The position numbers were made by a program, and so were the translations under genes. A stretch of DNA of 60,083 nt, from assembly GCA_003176045.1 (NCBI GenBank), contig PSRM01000068.1, positions 1 to 60,083 of the forward strand, in the 5' to 3' direction. The stretch comes from Verrucomicrobiota bacterium (GTDB lineage: Bacteria; Verrucomicrobiota; Verrucomicrobiia; Limisphaerales; UBA8199). The notes beneath the pieces were generated by a model that was not told the DNA's origin, searched no databases, and saw nothing but the letters and a program-made list of their open reading frames with translations. This document shows, in pieces, positions 52,532 to 60,083 of this stretch (positions are counted from its first letter, which is position 1; every line of letters begins with the position of its first letter).

Positions 52532-52924
52532 ATGTTAGACATAAACATGCAGAAGCCGCGTCGGCCGAAGATGAACCATTACCAACGACTGATCTGGCAA
52601 GCGACCCGAGCACCAGTGGGCGACCTGGTGCTGATTGAGAACATTATGCGCGAAGAGATATTCCACAGCACGCTTGATTGGCAGACGCGAGAGCAACTTG
52701 TGCAAGCGGCACATGAGGCACAGCGGCGGCTGAATGACGATCGCGAGTTGTATAATCTCGAATACTCCTGCCGGATGGCGATGCTGCAAAAGATGCGGGC
52801 AGAAAGTGCGGTGCGGGAGTGTGACACGGCGGATGGTCGGGCGGCTTTGGACAATGCCGCGGCGAAGTACGAAACGGCGAAGACAGCCCTGTTCGCGCGG
52901 CTTGACGATTTGGAAAAACAATGA
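52532..52924 (+). CDS. Helical protein between dndB and dndC
   Basis: About 130 aa, all helical, with 'LVQAAHEAQRRLNDDRELYN' and a C-terminal coiled coil of Ala/Glu/Lys. The start at 52532 follows AAAGG. No domain is recognised. Conserved spacing (10 bp after dndB, 14 bp before dndC) shows it is part of the operon. It may be an assembly factor for the modification complex; that is inference. Confidence 0.6.
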   Translation: MLDINMQKPRRPKMNHYQRLIWQATRAPVGDLVLIENIMREEIFHSTLDWQTREQLVQAAHEAQRRLNDDRELYNLEYSCRMAMLQKMRAESAVRECDTADGRAALDNAAAKYETAKTALFARLDDLEKQ

Positions 52925-52938
52925 CTTAAATCATTGCC

Positions 52939-54486
52939 ATGCCGTCACAGAACTCCAAGAAATCAGCGTTTAGCGAACTCGGGCTTAAAGGCACGATCGA
53001 GCAGCTTAAGCGAGAAGTGCGTGAGCTGTATGTATCCGATGATGTTCCGTGGATTATTGGTTACAGCGGAGGAAAGGACTCCACTGCTGTTCTGCAGCTC
53101 GCTTGGCTGGCAATTGCTGAGTTGCCCCCCGAGAAGCGGCGAAAAAAGGTCTATGTCATCAGCACAGACACCCTGGTTGAGAACCCTGTCGTGGCTGCTT
53201 GGGTGACCGGGTCGTTGGAAGTGATGAGGGCTGCAGCCACGACTCAAAAAATGCCTTTTGAGCCGCATCGCCTGACACCGAGGACGGAAGATTCCTTCTG
53301 GGTAAACCTAATCGGGAAGGGCTACCCGACGCCGCGTCACAAATTCCGTTGGTGCACGGAACGGTTGAAGATAAAGCCGTCGACATCCTTCATCACTGGT
53401 ATCGTGAAGCAGAGCGGTGAGGCGATTTTGCTTTTGGGATCCCGCGGCGCGGAGAGCGATAGGCGCAAGGCGGTCTTGGCCAAGCATGCAGAGCGGGCGC
53501 GTACCAAAGGACACTATGGCACGAGGGAGCGCCTGAGCCCAAACGCCAGCCTTCCAAACACATTGGTTTATACTCCAATTGAGAACTGGTTCAACGACGA
53601 CGTTTGGATGTTCCTGATGCAGATGAGAAACCCCTGGGGCTACAATAATAAGGATTTGCTGAGTATGTATCAGGGTGCATCGCCGGATGGCGAGTGTCCG
53701 CTGGTCGTGGACAGTTCCACGCCCAGTTGCGGGGACAGCCGGTTTGGCTGTTGGGTTTGCACGCTGGTGGATAAAGACAAATCCATGACAGCGATGATTC
53801 AGAACGATGAAGAGAAGGAATGGATGATGCCGCTTCTTGAATTGCGCAACGCTTTGGACTTTCGGACTGGTAGCGGTGATGAGCAGAATTCTGACAGACA
53901 CTTGCGGGATTTCCGGCGCATGAGTGGGGCGATTCAGCTTTTTCATGATAGGCCCATCCCCGGTCCTTATACACAGGAAGCCCGAGAGAACTGGTTACGG
54001 AAGCTCCTGTCGGCGCAAACGTGGATTCGGCGGAATGGGCCAACCGACGTGCGAAACATTGAGTTGGTATCGCTGCCGGAGCTCGAGGAAATTCGGAGGC
54101 TCTGGGTGGTAGAGAAACACGAGATGGAAGATAGCCTGCCGCGCATCTACGCTGAGGCCACGGGCGAGCCATATCCTGGACAGCGGTTGGACGACAGTTT
54201 GGTCCTGGGAGAGGGTGAGATGCACTTGCTGCGGGAGATCTGCGGCGGGGATCGGCTACACTACGAGCTTACGCGGGAGTTGCTCAGTGTTGAACGCCAG
54301 CAGCGGGCGCACGCGAGACGAGCTGGTCTTTTCGAGCTGCTGGACAAATCAATTGGTCGGCACTACTACGAGGGGAGGGAGGATGCAACGGAGATGGCCC
54401 GCCGGCATGCACAGGCACGAGAGGCGGCTGGCAGGGGGGAGCGGACGGTCGGCTTCAACAAACTCACGGCACGAGACGCAACCTGA
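52939..54486 (+). CDS. dndC: Sulfurtransferase DndC
   Basis: 515-aa PAPS-reductase-like ATP pyrophosphatase. The PP-loop 'IIGYSGGKDSTAVLQL' (S43-S48) activates the DNA backbone with ATP. 'HKFRWCTERLKIKP' is the LMP-like motif, and a Cys cluster 'SCGDSRFGCWVCTLVDKDKS' (about 264-285) should hold the 4Fe-4S cofactor. DndC passes sulfur from DndA to the phosphate, giving the Rp phosphorothioate link. It precedes dndD by 9 bp. Confidence 0.92.
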   Translation: MPSQNSKKSAFSELGLKGTIEQLKREVRELYVSDDVPWIIGYSGGKDSTAVLQLAWLAIAELPPEKRRKKVYVISTDTLVENPVVAAWVTGSLEVMRAAATTQKMPFEPHRLTPRTEDSFWVNLIGKGYPTPRHKFRWCTERLKIKPSTSFITGIVKQSGEAILLLGSRGAESDRRKAVLAKHAERARTKGHYGTRERLSPNASLPNTLVYTPIENWFNDDVWMFLMQMRNPWGYNNKDLLSMYQGASPDGECPLVVDSSTPSCGDSRFGCWVCTLVDKDKSMTAMIQNDEEKEWMMPLLELRNALDFRTGSGDEQNSDRHLRDFRRMSGAIQLFHDRPIPGPYTQEARENWLRKLLSAQTWIRRNGPTDVRNIELVSLPELEEIRRLWVVEKHEMEDSLPRIYAEATGEPYPGQRLDDSLVLGEGEMHLLREICGGDRLHYELTRELLSVERQQRAHARRAGLFELLDKSIGRHYYEGREDATEMARRHAQAREAAGRGERTVGFNKLTARDAT

Positions 54487-54495
54487 TCTGCTCAC

Positions 54496-56490
54496 ATGAT
54501 TCTCGACGCGATAGCATTGAAGAACTTCGGGATTTTCGGTGGCAAACAAGAAGCTGTGCTGGCGCCCGCGGACGGGCGAAAACCAATTATCCTGTTTGGC
54601 GGAATGAACGGGGGCGGAAAGACGACATTTCTGGACGCGGTCCAGTTGGTGCTCTACGGGGCCAAGGCGCGTTGCTCAGGCCGAGGGAAGCTAGGCTATC
54701 GCGAGTATCTGCGGGAAATGGTTCACCGCGGGGCAGACCCGACGGATGGCGCGGCGATCGAGCTTCGGTTCCGGCGGGCGGTGGACGGCGAGATGCACTA
54801 TTATCGGCTGACGCGTTCATGGCGCGAGACAGCCAAAGGGATTGAGGAACACGTCGAGGTCGCGCAGGACGCGGAGTTCAATTCGTTGCTGAGCGAGCAT
54901 TGGGATGAATACATCGAGGGCTATCTGCCCAGCGGGATTGCGCATCTATTTTTCTTCGATGCGGAGCAGATCAAAGACCTCGCAGAGGGCGAGCATGCGG
55001 CGGAGATTTTGGGGACAGCGATCCATACTTTGCTTGGGTTGGACATCGTGGACCGTTTGGATACGGATTTGATTGCGCTGGCCCGACGCAAGCGGGCGGC
55101 AGTGCAGTCGGGGGAAGATGCCGAGAAGACGCGGCATGCGGAAGAGGAGTTAGCTCGTCTCCAGAACCTACTGGATCAGGCGAAGCAGGAGCAGGGAGCG
55201 CTCGGCAATGAAGCAGGGCGAGTTGCGAAGGACCTGGCGGCATGCGAGGAACGCTTTCGGCAAGAGGGTGGCGAATTGTATTTGTTGCGATCGGAACTTG
55301 AGGCTGAGCGCTGCCGGTTTGACGCGGAGCTTGCTCGGACGAAAGCGTTGTTGCGGGAAATAGCCGCAGGCCCGGCGCCGTTTCTCCTGGTCCCCGGGCT
55401 GCTGCAGGAGGCCGAGCAGTTGGCAGGGCGCGAGGCGGAAGCGAGGAAATCGACGGTGCTGGTGGCTGCATTGGAGGAACGCGATAGTGAAATTTTGGCA
55501 CTGCTAAAGAAGAACAAGGTAACGGCGCGGGATTTAGATTTGATCGAACGGTTATTGGAGCGAGACCGGTCGAACCGCGCTGGGGCGGTGGCCGAGCCGG
55601 TGGTTCTGAATGGAGGCGAGAACCTGGCGACGGAACTGCGCCATATTAGGAGCACGGTGTTGCCGGGAGTTAGGTCGGCTATTGAGGAGAAGCTGGAGGC
55701 CATTGGGTCGTTGCAGGAACGGCTGACTCGGTGCGAGCTTGAATTGGCCCGAGTGCCGAAAGAAGAGGCGATAGCCTCGATTGAGCGCGAGTTGACGCAG
55801 TTGCGGCGAAAGCACCAGGAAAAGCAGGCGGAACTAGCTGCGCAGGAGGACAAGCTGCGTGTCCTGAGCCGACAACTTGAGGACGCTCGGCGGAACTTCC
55901 ACCGCGAATTGGGACACGAAGTGGAGACAAGGGTGGATCGAGAACACGACACGCGTGTGCTGAAGCATTCGGCTCGGGTTCGCGAGACGCTGGCGAAATT
56001 CCGCGTGGCGGTTATCCGAAAGCACGCGGAGCGCCTGGAAGGGCTGGTGCTGGACTCCTTCAGTCACTTGCTGCGCAAGCGGACGCTAGTTACGGGTCTA
56101 CGAATCGACCCTGGGACCTTTCAGATTGAATTGAGGGGCGGTAATGGTAAGCCGCTGCCGTTCGACCGCTTGTCGGCGGGAGAGCGCCAATTGTTGGCCA
56201 CATCGCTTTTATGGGGTCTGGCGAAAGCCTCGGGGCGACCAGTGCCAACGATCATTGACACTCCGCTGGGGCGGCTCGACTCCTCGCACCGCCGGTACTT
56301 GCTGGAGCGGTATTTCCCAGTCGCGTCGCACCAGGTGATCCTACTCTCCACTGACGAGGAAGTGGATGAGGCCAGCTTGGGCCGGCTTAAGCCGCACGTG
56401 GGTCGGAGCTACACATTGATTTTCAATGAGGAGCAACACGGGACGACGATAAAACCGGGCTATTTCTGGAACCATGAGACCACCTCTTGA
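54496..56490 (+). CDS. dndD: SMC-like ATPase DndD
   Basis: 664-aa Rad50/SMC-type ATPase. Walker A 'LFGGMNGGGKTTFLD' (about 33-47), then the long central coiled coil (about 195-520) of the family, signature 'LSAGERQLLATSLLWGL' and Walker B 'TIIDTPLGRLDSSHR'. It is thought to nick or alter DNA structure and recognise sites with DndC and DndE. Its stop overlaps dndE by 17 bp. Confidence 0.92.
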   Translation: MILDAIALKNFGIFGGKQEAVLAPADGRKPIILFGGMNGGGKTTFLDAVQLVLYGAKARCSGRGKLGYREYLREMVHRGADPTDGAAIELRFRRAVDGEMHYYRLTRSWRETAKGIEEHVEVAQDAEFNSLLSEHWDEYIEGYLPSGIAHLFFFDAEQIKDLAEGEHAAEILGTAIHTLLGLDIVDRLDTDLIALARRKRAAVQSGEDAEKTRHAEEELARLQNLLDQAKQEQGALGNEAGRVAKDLAACEERFRQEGGELYLLRSELEAERCRFDAELARTKALLREIAAGPAPFLLVPGLLQEAEQLAGREAEARKSTVLVAALEERDSEILALLKKNKVTARDLDLIERLLERDRSNRAGAVAEPVVLNGGENLATELRHIRSTVLPGVRSAIEEKLEAIGSLQERLTRCELELARVPKEEAIASIERELTQLRRKHQEKQAELAAQEDKLRVLSRQLEDARRNFHRELGHEVETRVDREHDTRVLKHSARVRETLAKFRVAVIRKHAERLEGLVLDSFSHLLRKRTLVTGLRIDPGTFQIELRGGNGKPLPFDRLSAGERQLLATSLLWGLAKASGRPVPTIIDTPLGRLDSSHRRYLLERYFPVASHQVILLSTDEEVDEASLGRLKPHVGRSYTLIFNEEQHGTTIKPGYFWNHETTS

Positions 56491-56848
56491 GCGCATTCGT
56501 GTCTCTCAGCACGGGCGCGACGCACTCGTGACTCTGAAGCGCCGCACGGGTATTGAGCACTGGAACGTGCTGTGCCGTTGGGCTTTTTTTGACTCGCTTG
56601 CTAACCCTAATGTACCTGTTCCGGCGGAACACGCAGCGGACAGCAACGTTGAGATCAGCTGGGAAGTGTTCGCCGGTGACCTGGCGAACCAGCTTCTGGC
56701 AATTTTTGCACTTCGAGCGGCCAAAGACGGAGTGCCTTCAACAAAGACTGAGATGGCTGCTTACTTCCGCAGTCATCTGGAGCGGGGGATTCTGCAACTT
56801 CAGAGTGCTGGGAATCTAGCGGAGCTGTGTCAAAGGGCGCTTCGGTAG
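56474..56848 (+). CDS. dndE: DndE
   Basis: 124-aa all-helical protein. 'ERIRVSQHGRDALVTLKRRT' then 'NVLCRWAFFDSLA' and 'FRSHLERGIL' match DndE, which makes a tetramer that binds nicked DNA and is needed for modification. It overlaps dndD by 17 bp. Its stop is 10 bp from the end of the converging gene, with no room for separate terminators. Confidence 0.86.
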   Translation: MRPPLERIRVSQHGRDALVTLKRRTGIEHWNVLCRWAFFDSLANPNVPVPAEHAADSNVEISWEVFAGDLANQLLAIFALRAAKDGVPSTKTEMAAYFRSHLERGILQLQSAGNLAELCQRALR

Positions 56849-56858
56849 GTTATAAGCG

Positions 56859-57578
56859 CTAGATGGAAATCTGTAGGTCTGGACCTTTGGTAGTGACCGC
56901 GGACGTTTGTGCTTGGATGAAGTTCAGCAGCGAATCGAGGTTACAGTTTCCTGCTTTGAAATGCTCCTCCAGAACAGCCAGTCCCCCGTTAGCGTACTCC
57001 TCAAAAGCTGTGAGACGTTGAGTCTCTGATTCTTCGGTTGCCATGAGCACATCCGTGCCGCCAGTTTCTACTAGGCTGATGAGGTAGAGGATTCCTGGCC
57101 ATGCTGGGCTATTTCCGAAGAGTTCCTGTCGAATGGTCTCGCTCGAATCAGCGTTGGCCAGCGGTACGCGTCGGCCATTCTTCAATCCGAGGGTTGCAGC
57201 GAAAAGCAGCAGTCTCCAGATTTCCCGAAAAGCTGGCGTGCCATCGCTGGTTAGGCTTTCAATGATGCGACGTTTGTCCGCGTCACGATGGATGCGTCTG
57301 ATGCCTACAGCAAAACGCTTTTTCGAATTGTCTTTCATAAGATCGTAAATCTCGTCGCCTGCGAGACTGAATACTTTCTGTTTTACACCGTCCGGGAGAT
57401 CGAGGCCTACTGTCGCTCGGCGGATTTGAGTTCGAAGCACGTGCTCGGGTGCGGGCGTGCTGAAATTGTAGAGGCGCAATTCCAAAATCTTCTCATAAAT
57501 CTCGGAAACGGTCGCGGGGCGCCCTAGTTTTTCCAGCGCGAGCCGCGCAGCTTCGGTGATGGTAGTTTTTTCAGACAT
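56859..57578 (-). CDS. HARE-HTH fused to Dnd-associated protein 4
   Basis: About 239 aa. The N-terminal 75 residues, 'TITEAARLALEKLGRPATVS' then 'VFSLAGDEIYDLM', form a HARE-HTH winged helix, a domain tied to DNA-modification readers. The C-terminal 150 residues carry 'REIWRLLLFAATLGLKNGRR', 'LISLVETGG' and 'FEEYANGGLAVLEEH', the Dnd-system-associated protein 4 (TIGR04062-like) pattern. The start at 57578 overlaps the upstream stop by 8 bp. The fusion could read PT-modified or unmodified DNA and recruit the rest. Confidence 0.78.
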   Translation of the reverse strand: MSEKTTITEAARLALEKLGRPATVSEIYEKILELRLYNFSTPAPEHVLRTQIRRATVGLDLPDGVKQKVFSLAGDEIYDLMKDNSKKRFAVGIRRIHRDADKRRIIESLTSDGTPAFREIWRLLLFAATLGLKNGRRVPLANADSSETIRQELFGNSPAWPGILYLISLVETGGTDVLMATEESETQRLTAFEEYANGGLAVLEEHFKAGNCNLDSLLNFIQAQTSAVTTKGPDLQISI

Positions 57579-59658
57579 CGAGTTCGCGAATTTCCGTTTG
57601 TTCTTCGTCTGCCTCGACGTATTGCTCGAGCCGCTTTCCATCCAGTGGGAGTTCGGGGCGGGCGTTTTCCGCCAGTTTTGGTCCGTGATAGCAAAGATAG
57701 TACCGCTTCCCGATCCTGCGGGATTTGCGGAGGACTTCCGCTACAGCGCCTTCGTATTGAGTGCTGCTGACAAAGATGACGACTTGGGGTGCAAGGCTGG
57801 GAATCCATTGCGCGACCCCTTCACGGAAATGTGCCCCAAGCTGACCAAAAGGGGAGTCCATGACCATTGGGTATTCGGCACCGCTTAGCCCTTTGAGTAT
57901 CGTGGGGATATCCGCTCTCCTTTTCGCCAGTGATACAAGGCTGGCGATGAAGACGAGCGAGGTTATCTGGCGTTCACCGGTACTTGGGGCGACATCGAGC
58001 ACCTGCGACTCGCTCCTGTCGCTGGTTGAGATTTTCTTCCGGACTGTGAGTTTGAAATCGTCGGACAGTTCCACCCACATTGATCGCTTCAAGATTATCT
58101 TCTTAAAATGGTCGTCGATCTCCTTGTTCAAGACCGGGCGCAAATCCTGGATTTCGAGTCGGAGAAGCTGCTCCAATAGCTTTACGCTTTCTTCCACAGC
58201 GTCGAGCCGGCGCTGCGCTCGGCGAGCATCCGCTTCGTTTTCTGCCATTCGTTGTATGTCTTGTCTCAATTGCTCGCGTCGTGTGGTGTGCTCTGCAAGC
58301 TTGGCGTCTGTTTTGCCGATCTCAGCAATACAGTCGTCCCGCTTGAGTTGCCAGTCGCGCCTGGAGGCCTCTAGTTTCGCGACCTCCTCGTCGTCCCGGC
58401 TGCCGAGCTTTTGATGGATTTCCTCGATGCCTTCTTCCACTACGGTGAGGTCCTCCCTGATTTTGAGCCTCTCTTTGGTGGCCTCTTGAATAGTATCCCG
58501 TGTCCGTTGGATCGTGCCCTCGATGACGCCTATGGCGTTATCGAGAGCCCCGACGGCATTGTTGAAGTTCTGGTCGCCGGCGACGGTGAGGAGTTGCTCG
58601 ACGGCTTGGTATTCTGGCGTTCCTTTCTGAAGGTGGCGGGCGCAAATGCATTGGCCGCGTTGCAACAATTCTTCCAAAAACGTATTCAAAACGCGAGCCG
58701 GGATCTTGTTCTCCGCGCGCAACTGGTTAGTGATTTCACGTCCACGTTTGACGAGATCGTCGGCAAAGAGGGTATAGGCATCGTCGGAGATGGTTTGTCC
58801 GAGGCGCTTGGTCACGGCTTGGAGTCGATCGCCCAGGTCAGTCTTTTGTTTTTCCAACTGGTTGCGCCGGGCTTGCAGTTCCGCAGCGACACGATTCGCT
58901 TCGAGTTTAGCGTTGACCTTTTCAAGGTCGGCATCAATAGCAACGAGATTGGCCTGTAGCGTCTTCTTGCGCTCAGTGCATTCGGTGATCTTCTCGTCCA
59001 CTTCGGCCTGTTCATCGAGCAGCGCGGCCTTTTCTGTGCTGGTACAGTCGCGCAGCTCGGTGCGGAGGCGGCCACGAACGTTTTGGTGGGAAAGATCGTC
59101 GATGGACGCTTGGAGGAGCTTCAAGCCGAGCATCTGTTTGATAGCGTCGGTAACCTTGGGCGCATTTTCCTCCATAGCAAGGTGGTCAATGCGCTCCCCG
59201 TTAAAGAACAGAAAGGGGCTGATGCCATCGGGCATGATGGACTGGATACGCTGCTGCGAGAGGCGTTCACGGAAGGTTTCGCCGTCCTGCAGAACCTCAA
59301 GGGAGAGATCTGTGTCCCGGGAGTTTAGGTTCTGCTGAAGGAGGCTCAGAGAGCGGGTGAGCGTATATTTTTTACCTTCGTGTTTGAAGAGGATGCGGAC
59401 TGAGGCGCTCGTGTTGGCTGGATCTCGGGAGCGCGCGGCGACCCCCTCGTGAATGATCCGCTCTTTCTGAGCCAAGTCGTCTGTAAGGCCATCGTGTCCG
59501 TAGAAACCCCAGAGGAGGGCGTTGAGCAAGGCGGTTTTACCGAACCCATTCTCGGCGTGAACCAGGGTGACGTTGCGGTTTTGGAGATTGGAAAAGACGA
59601 TTTCCTGGTGCCCTTTGAACTGGCGGAAATTGTCGAGTACTAGTTTTTCTAGGATCAT
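57571..59658 (-). CDS. SMC/Rad50-like ATPase (Dnd restriction module)
   Basis: 695-aa P-loop ATPase. Walker A 'HAENGFGKTALLNALLWGFY' (about 34-53), Q-loop region 'FLFFNGERIDHLA', long coiled coil (about 210-570) interrupted by a hook-like 'RGQCICARHLQKG' (C-x-C, instead of CxxC), ABC signature 'APSTGERQITSLVF', and Walker B 'YPMVMDSPFGQL'. It is related to DndD but is a separate, second ATPase. The start overlaps the 61-aa gene's stop by ATGA. Together with the helicase it probably acts in PT-dependent restriction. Confidence 0.82.
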   Translation of the reverse strand: MILEKLVLDNFRQFKGHQEIVFSNLQNRNVTLVHAENGFGKTALLNALLWGFYGHDGLTDDLAQKERIIHEGVAARSRDPANTSASVRILFKHEGKKYTLTRSLSLLQQNLNSRDTDLSLEVLQDGETFRERLSQQRIQSIMPDGISPFLFFNGERIDHLAMEENAPKVTDAIKQMLGLKLLQASIDDLSHQNVRGRLRTELRDCTSTEKAALLDEQAEVDEKITECTERKKTLQANLVAIDADLEKVNAKLEANRVAAELQARRNQLEKQKTDLGDRLQAVTKRLGQTISDDAYTLFADDLVKRGREITNQLRAENKIPARVLNTFLEELLQRGQCICARHLQKGTPEYQAVEQLLTVAGDQNFNNAVGALDNAIGVIEGTIQRTRDTIQEATKERLKIREDLTVVEEGIEEIHQKLGSRDDEEVAKLEASRRDWQLKRDDCIAEIGKTDAKLAEHTTRREQLRQDIQRMAENEADARRAQRRLDAVEESVKLLEQLLRLEIQDLRPVLNKEIDDHFKKIILKRSMWVELSDDFKLTVRKKISTSDRSESQVLDVAPSTGERQITSLVFIASLVSLAKRRADIPTILKGLSGAEYPMVMDSPFGQLGAHFREGVAQWIPSLAPQVVIFVSSTQYEGAVAEVLRKSRRIGKRYYLCYHGPKLAENARPELPLDGKRLEQYVEADEEQTEIRELDV

Positions 59659-59840
59659 GGGATGCGTTGTCTGACGTGGTCGAGGATTTTCTGGTAGATC
59701 TCGCTGCGACGCCGGAGGTGCATGACATCGCGCTCCTCGCGGAGAACAGCCCGGACGAGCTGTTGTAGCGGTTCGGCAGCTTTTAGAAACTCCTGTTGGG
59801 AGCGGGTTTGCTCGCGAGGCGCTTCTTTGTTGTCAGTCAT
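59655..59840 (-). CDS. Small 61-aa protein in Dnd restriction operon
   Basis: About 61 aa, helical and basic: 'QQEFLKAAEPLQQLVRAVL' then 'RRRSEIYQKILDHVRQRIP'. The ATG at 59840 lies 2 bp after the helicase stop, and its own stop overlaps the ATPase start. No family is recognised. Such a small helical protein between helicase and ATPase may bridge them. Confidence 0.65.
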   Translation of the reverse strand: MTDNKEAPREQTRSQQEFLKAAEPLQQLVRAVLREERDVMHLRRRSEIYQKILDHVRQRIP

Positions 59841-59842
59841 AA

Positions 59843-60083
59843 TCAATGGGCTAACAGGTTGTATTGCAGACGTAAATCGTGAAGTTGATTGAGGGCAGCG
59901 GGACCGTTCTCGGCAGAGGCGCAAAAGTCCAGAATGCGTTCGAGTTCGCGTCCGAAAAGACGGCGCTCGGCGTTGAAGTCCTTATCGCTATCGGCGCTGC
60001 CGAAAGTGGGCGGCCGGACAATGAAGTCGTAAATGATGGCGCGGTCTTTGCCCGGGGCACGGCGGAGAAGCCGGCCACGTCGC
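59843..60083 (-). CDS. Helicase/restriction protein, C-terminal end (partial)
   Basis: The window starts inside this leftward gene, so only the last 79 residues are seen. 'RRGRLLRRAPGKDRAIIYDF' is helicase motif VI (Q/R-x-x-G-R-x-x-R) of superfamily 2 followed by the usual 'IYDFIV' strand; the tail is helical. This fits the SF2 helicase restriction enzymes found next to dnd genes (TIGR04095-like). The frame was translated from the sequence end. The N-terminus, Walker motifs and any nuclease domain lie outside the window. Confidence 0.72.
   Translation of the reverse strand, partial: RRGRLLRRAPGKDRAIIYDFIVRPPTFGSADSDKDFNAERRLFGRELERILDFCASAENGPAALNQLHDLRLQYNLLAH

Noticed and set aside
1..60083. 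CRISPR arrays or cas genes
   Set aside because: No regularly spaced identical repeats and no Cas-like protein found despite the defence setting.

Overview
The window looks like a chromosome segment of a Verrucomicrobiota bacterium, probably near the Pedosphaera/Limisphaerales group. The evidence is a very large secreted protein with autotransporter-associated beta-strand repeats, an ECF sigma factor of the type common in Verrucomicrobia and Acidobacteria, several secreted proteins ending in a similar C-terminal module (aromatic LQ.TTN ... W ... FYR), secreted glycoside hydrolases, and many short hairpin and palindromic repeats between genes. The phylum is inferred from protein style; there is no rRNA gene here.

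Bases 1-13777 look like ordinary chromosome. They carry an ECF sigma factor, a family-A-like glycosyltransferase, a secreted Ig-repeat protein, a DUF1579-like protein, a small graveyard with two decayed genes (an amidohydrolase and a GH127/DUF1680-like hydrolase), a secreted GtaA-like glutaminase-family protein and the giant beta-strand-repeat protein. Repeats include paired hairpins, a 58-bp direct duplication, a MITE-like inverted-repeat element and a repeat on both sides of the giant gene.

Bases 13778-20103 lie between two copies of the 5' half of a tRNA-Arg(TCT), both broken in the anticodon loop and both followed by a related tail of about 150 bp. This is the pattern expected of tyrosine-recombinase integration scars. 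Between them are a three-gene two-component phosphorelay (response regulator, CHASE3-PAS-PAS kinase, REC-REC-kinase), a truncated ATP-dependent DNA ligase and a small acidic repeat protein.

Bases 20621-40303 form one long rightward cluster. The first part holds a 65-aa protein, a VWA-TM-FHA-like protein, a large protein with weak tubulin/FtsZ-like loops, a lipoprotein and a VWA-PKD(5)-TM protein. The second part starts with an ECF sigma factor overlapping its partner gene, then a membrane protein, three successive exported proteins sharing one roughly 90-aa module (the third is a GH16 enzyme), a secreted carbohydrate-binding-like protein, a clan GH-A hydrolase with an ILEI/FAM3-like domain, two coupled genes of unknown role and an ankyrin/HEAT protein. 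It reads as a cell-surface and glucan-directed system with its own sigma factor.

Bases 40615-60083 are a defence island. They hold an excisionase-like HTH protein, a possible PD-(D/E)XK nuclease, a GHKL ATPase fused to an HExxH protease-like end, a short CBASS operon (CD-NTase and Cap15-like effector plus two tiny genes), and a DNA phosphorothioation locus. That locus has a Dnd-linked methyltransferase, dndA divergent from dndB-orf-dndC-dndD-dndE, and a converging operon (helicase end, 61-aa protein, SMC-like ATPase, HARE-HTH/Dnd-associated protein 4) that probably provides restriction. A translationally coupled hydrolase-DnaQ exonuclease pair sits inside the dnd locus and is a candidate new defence cassette.
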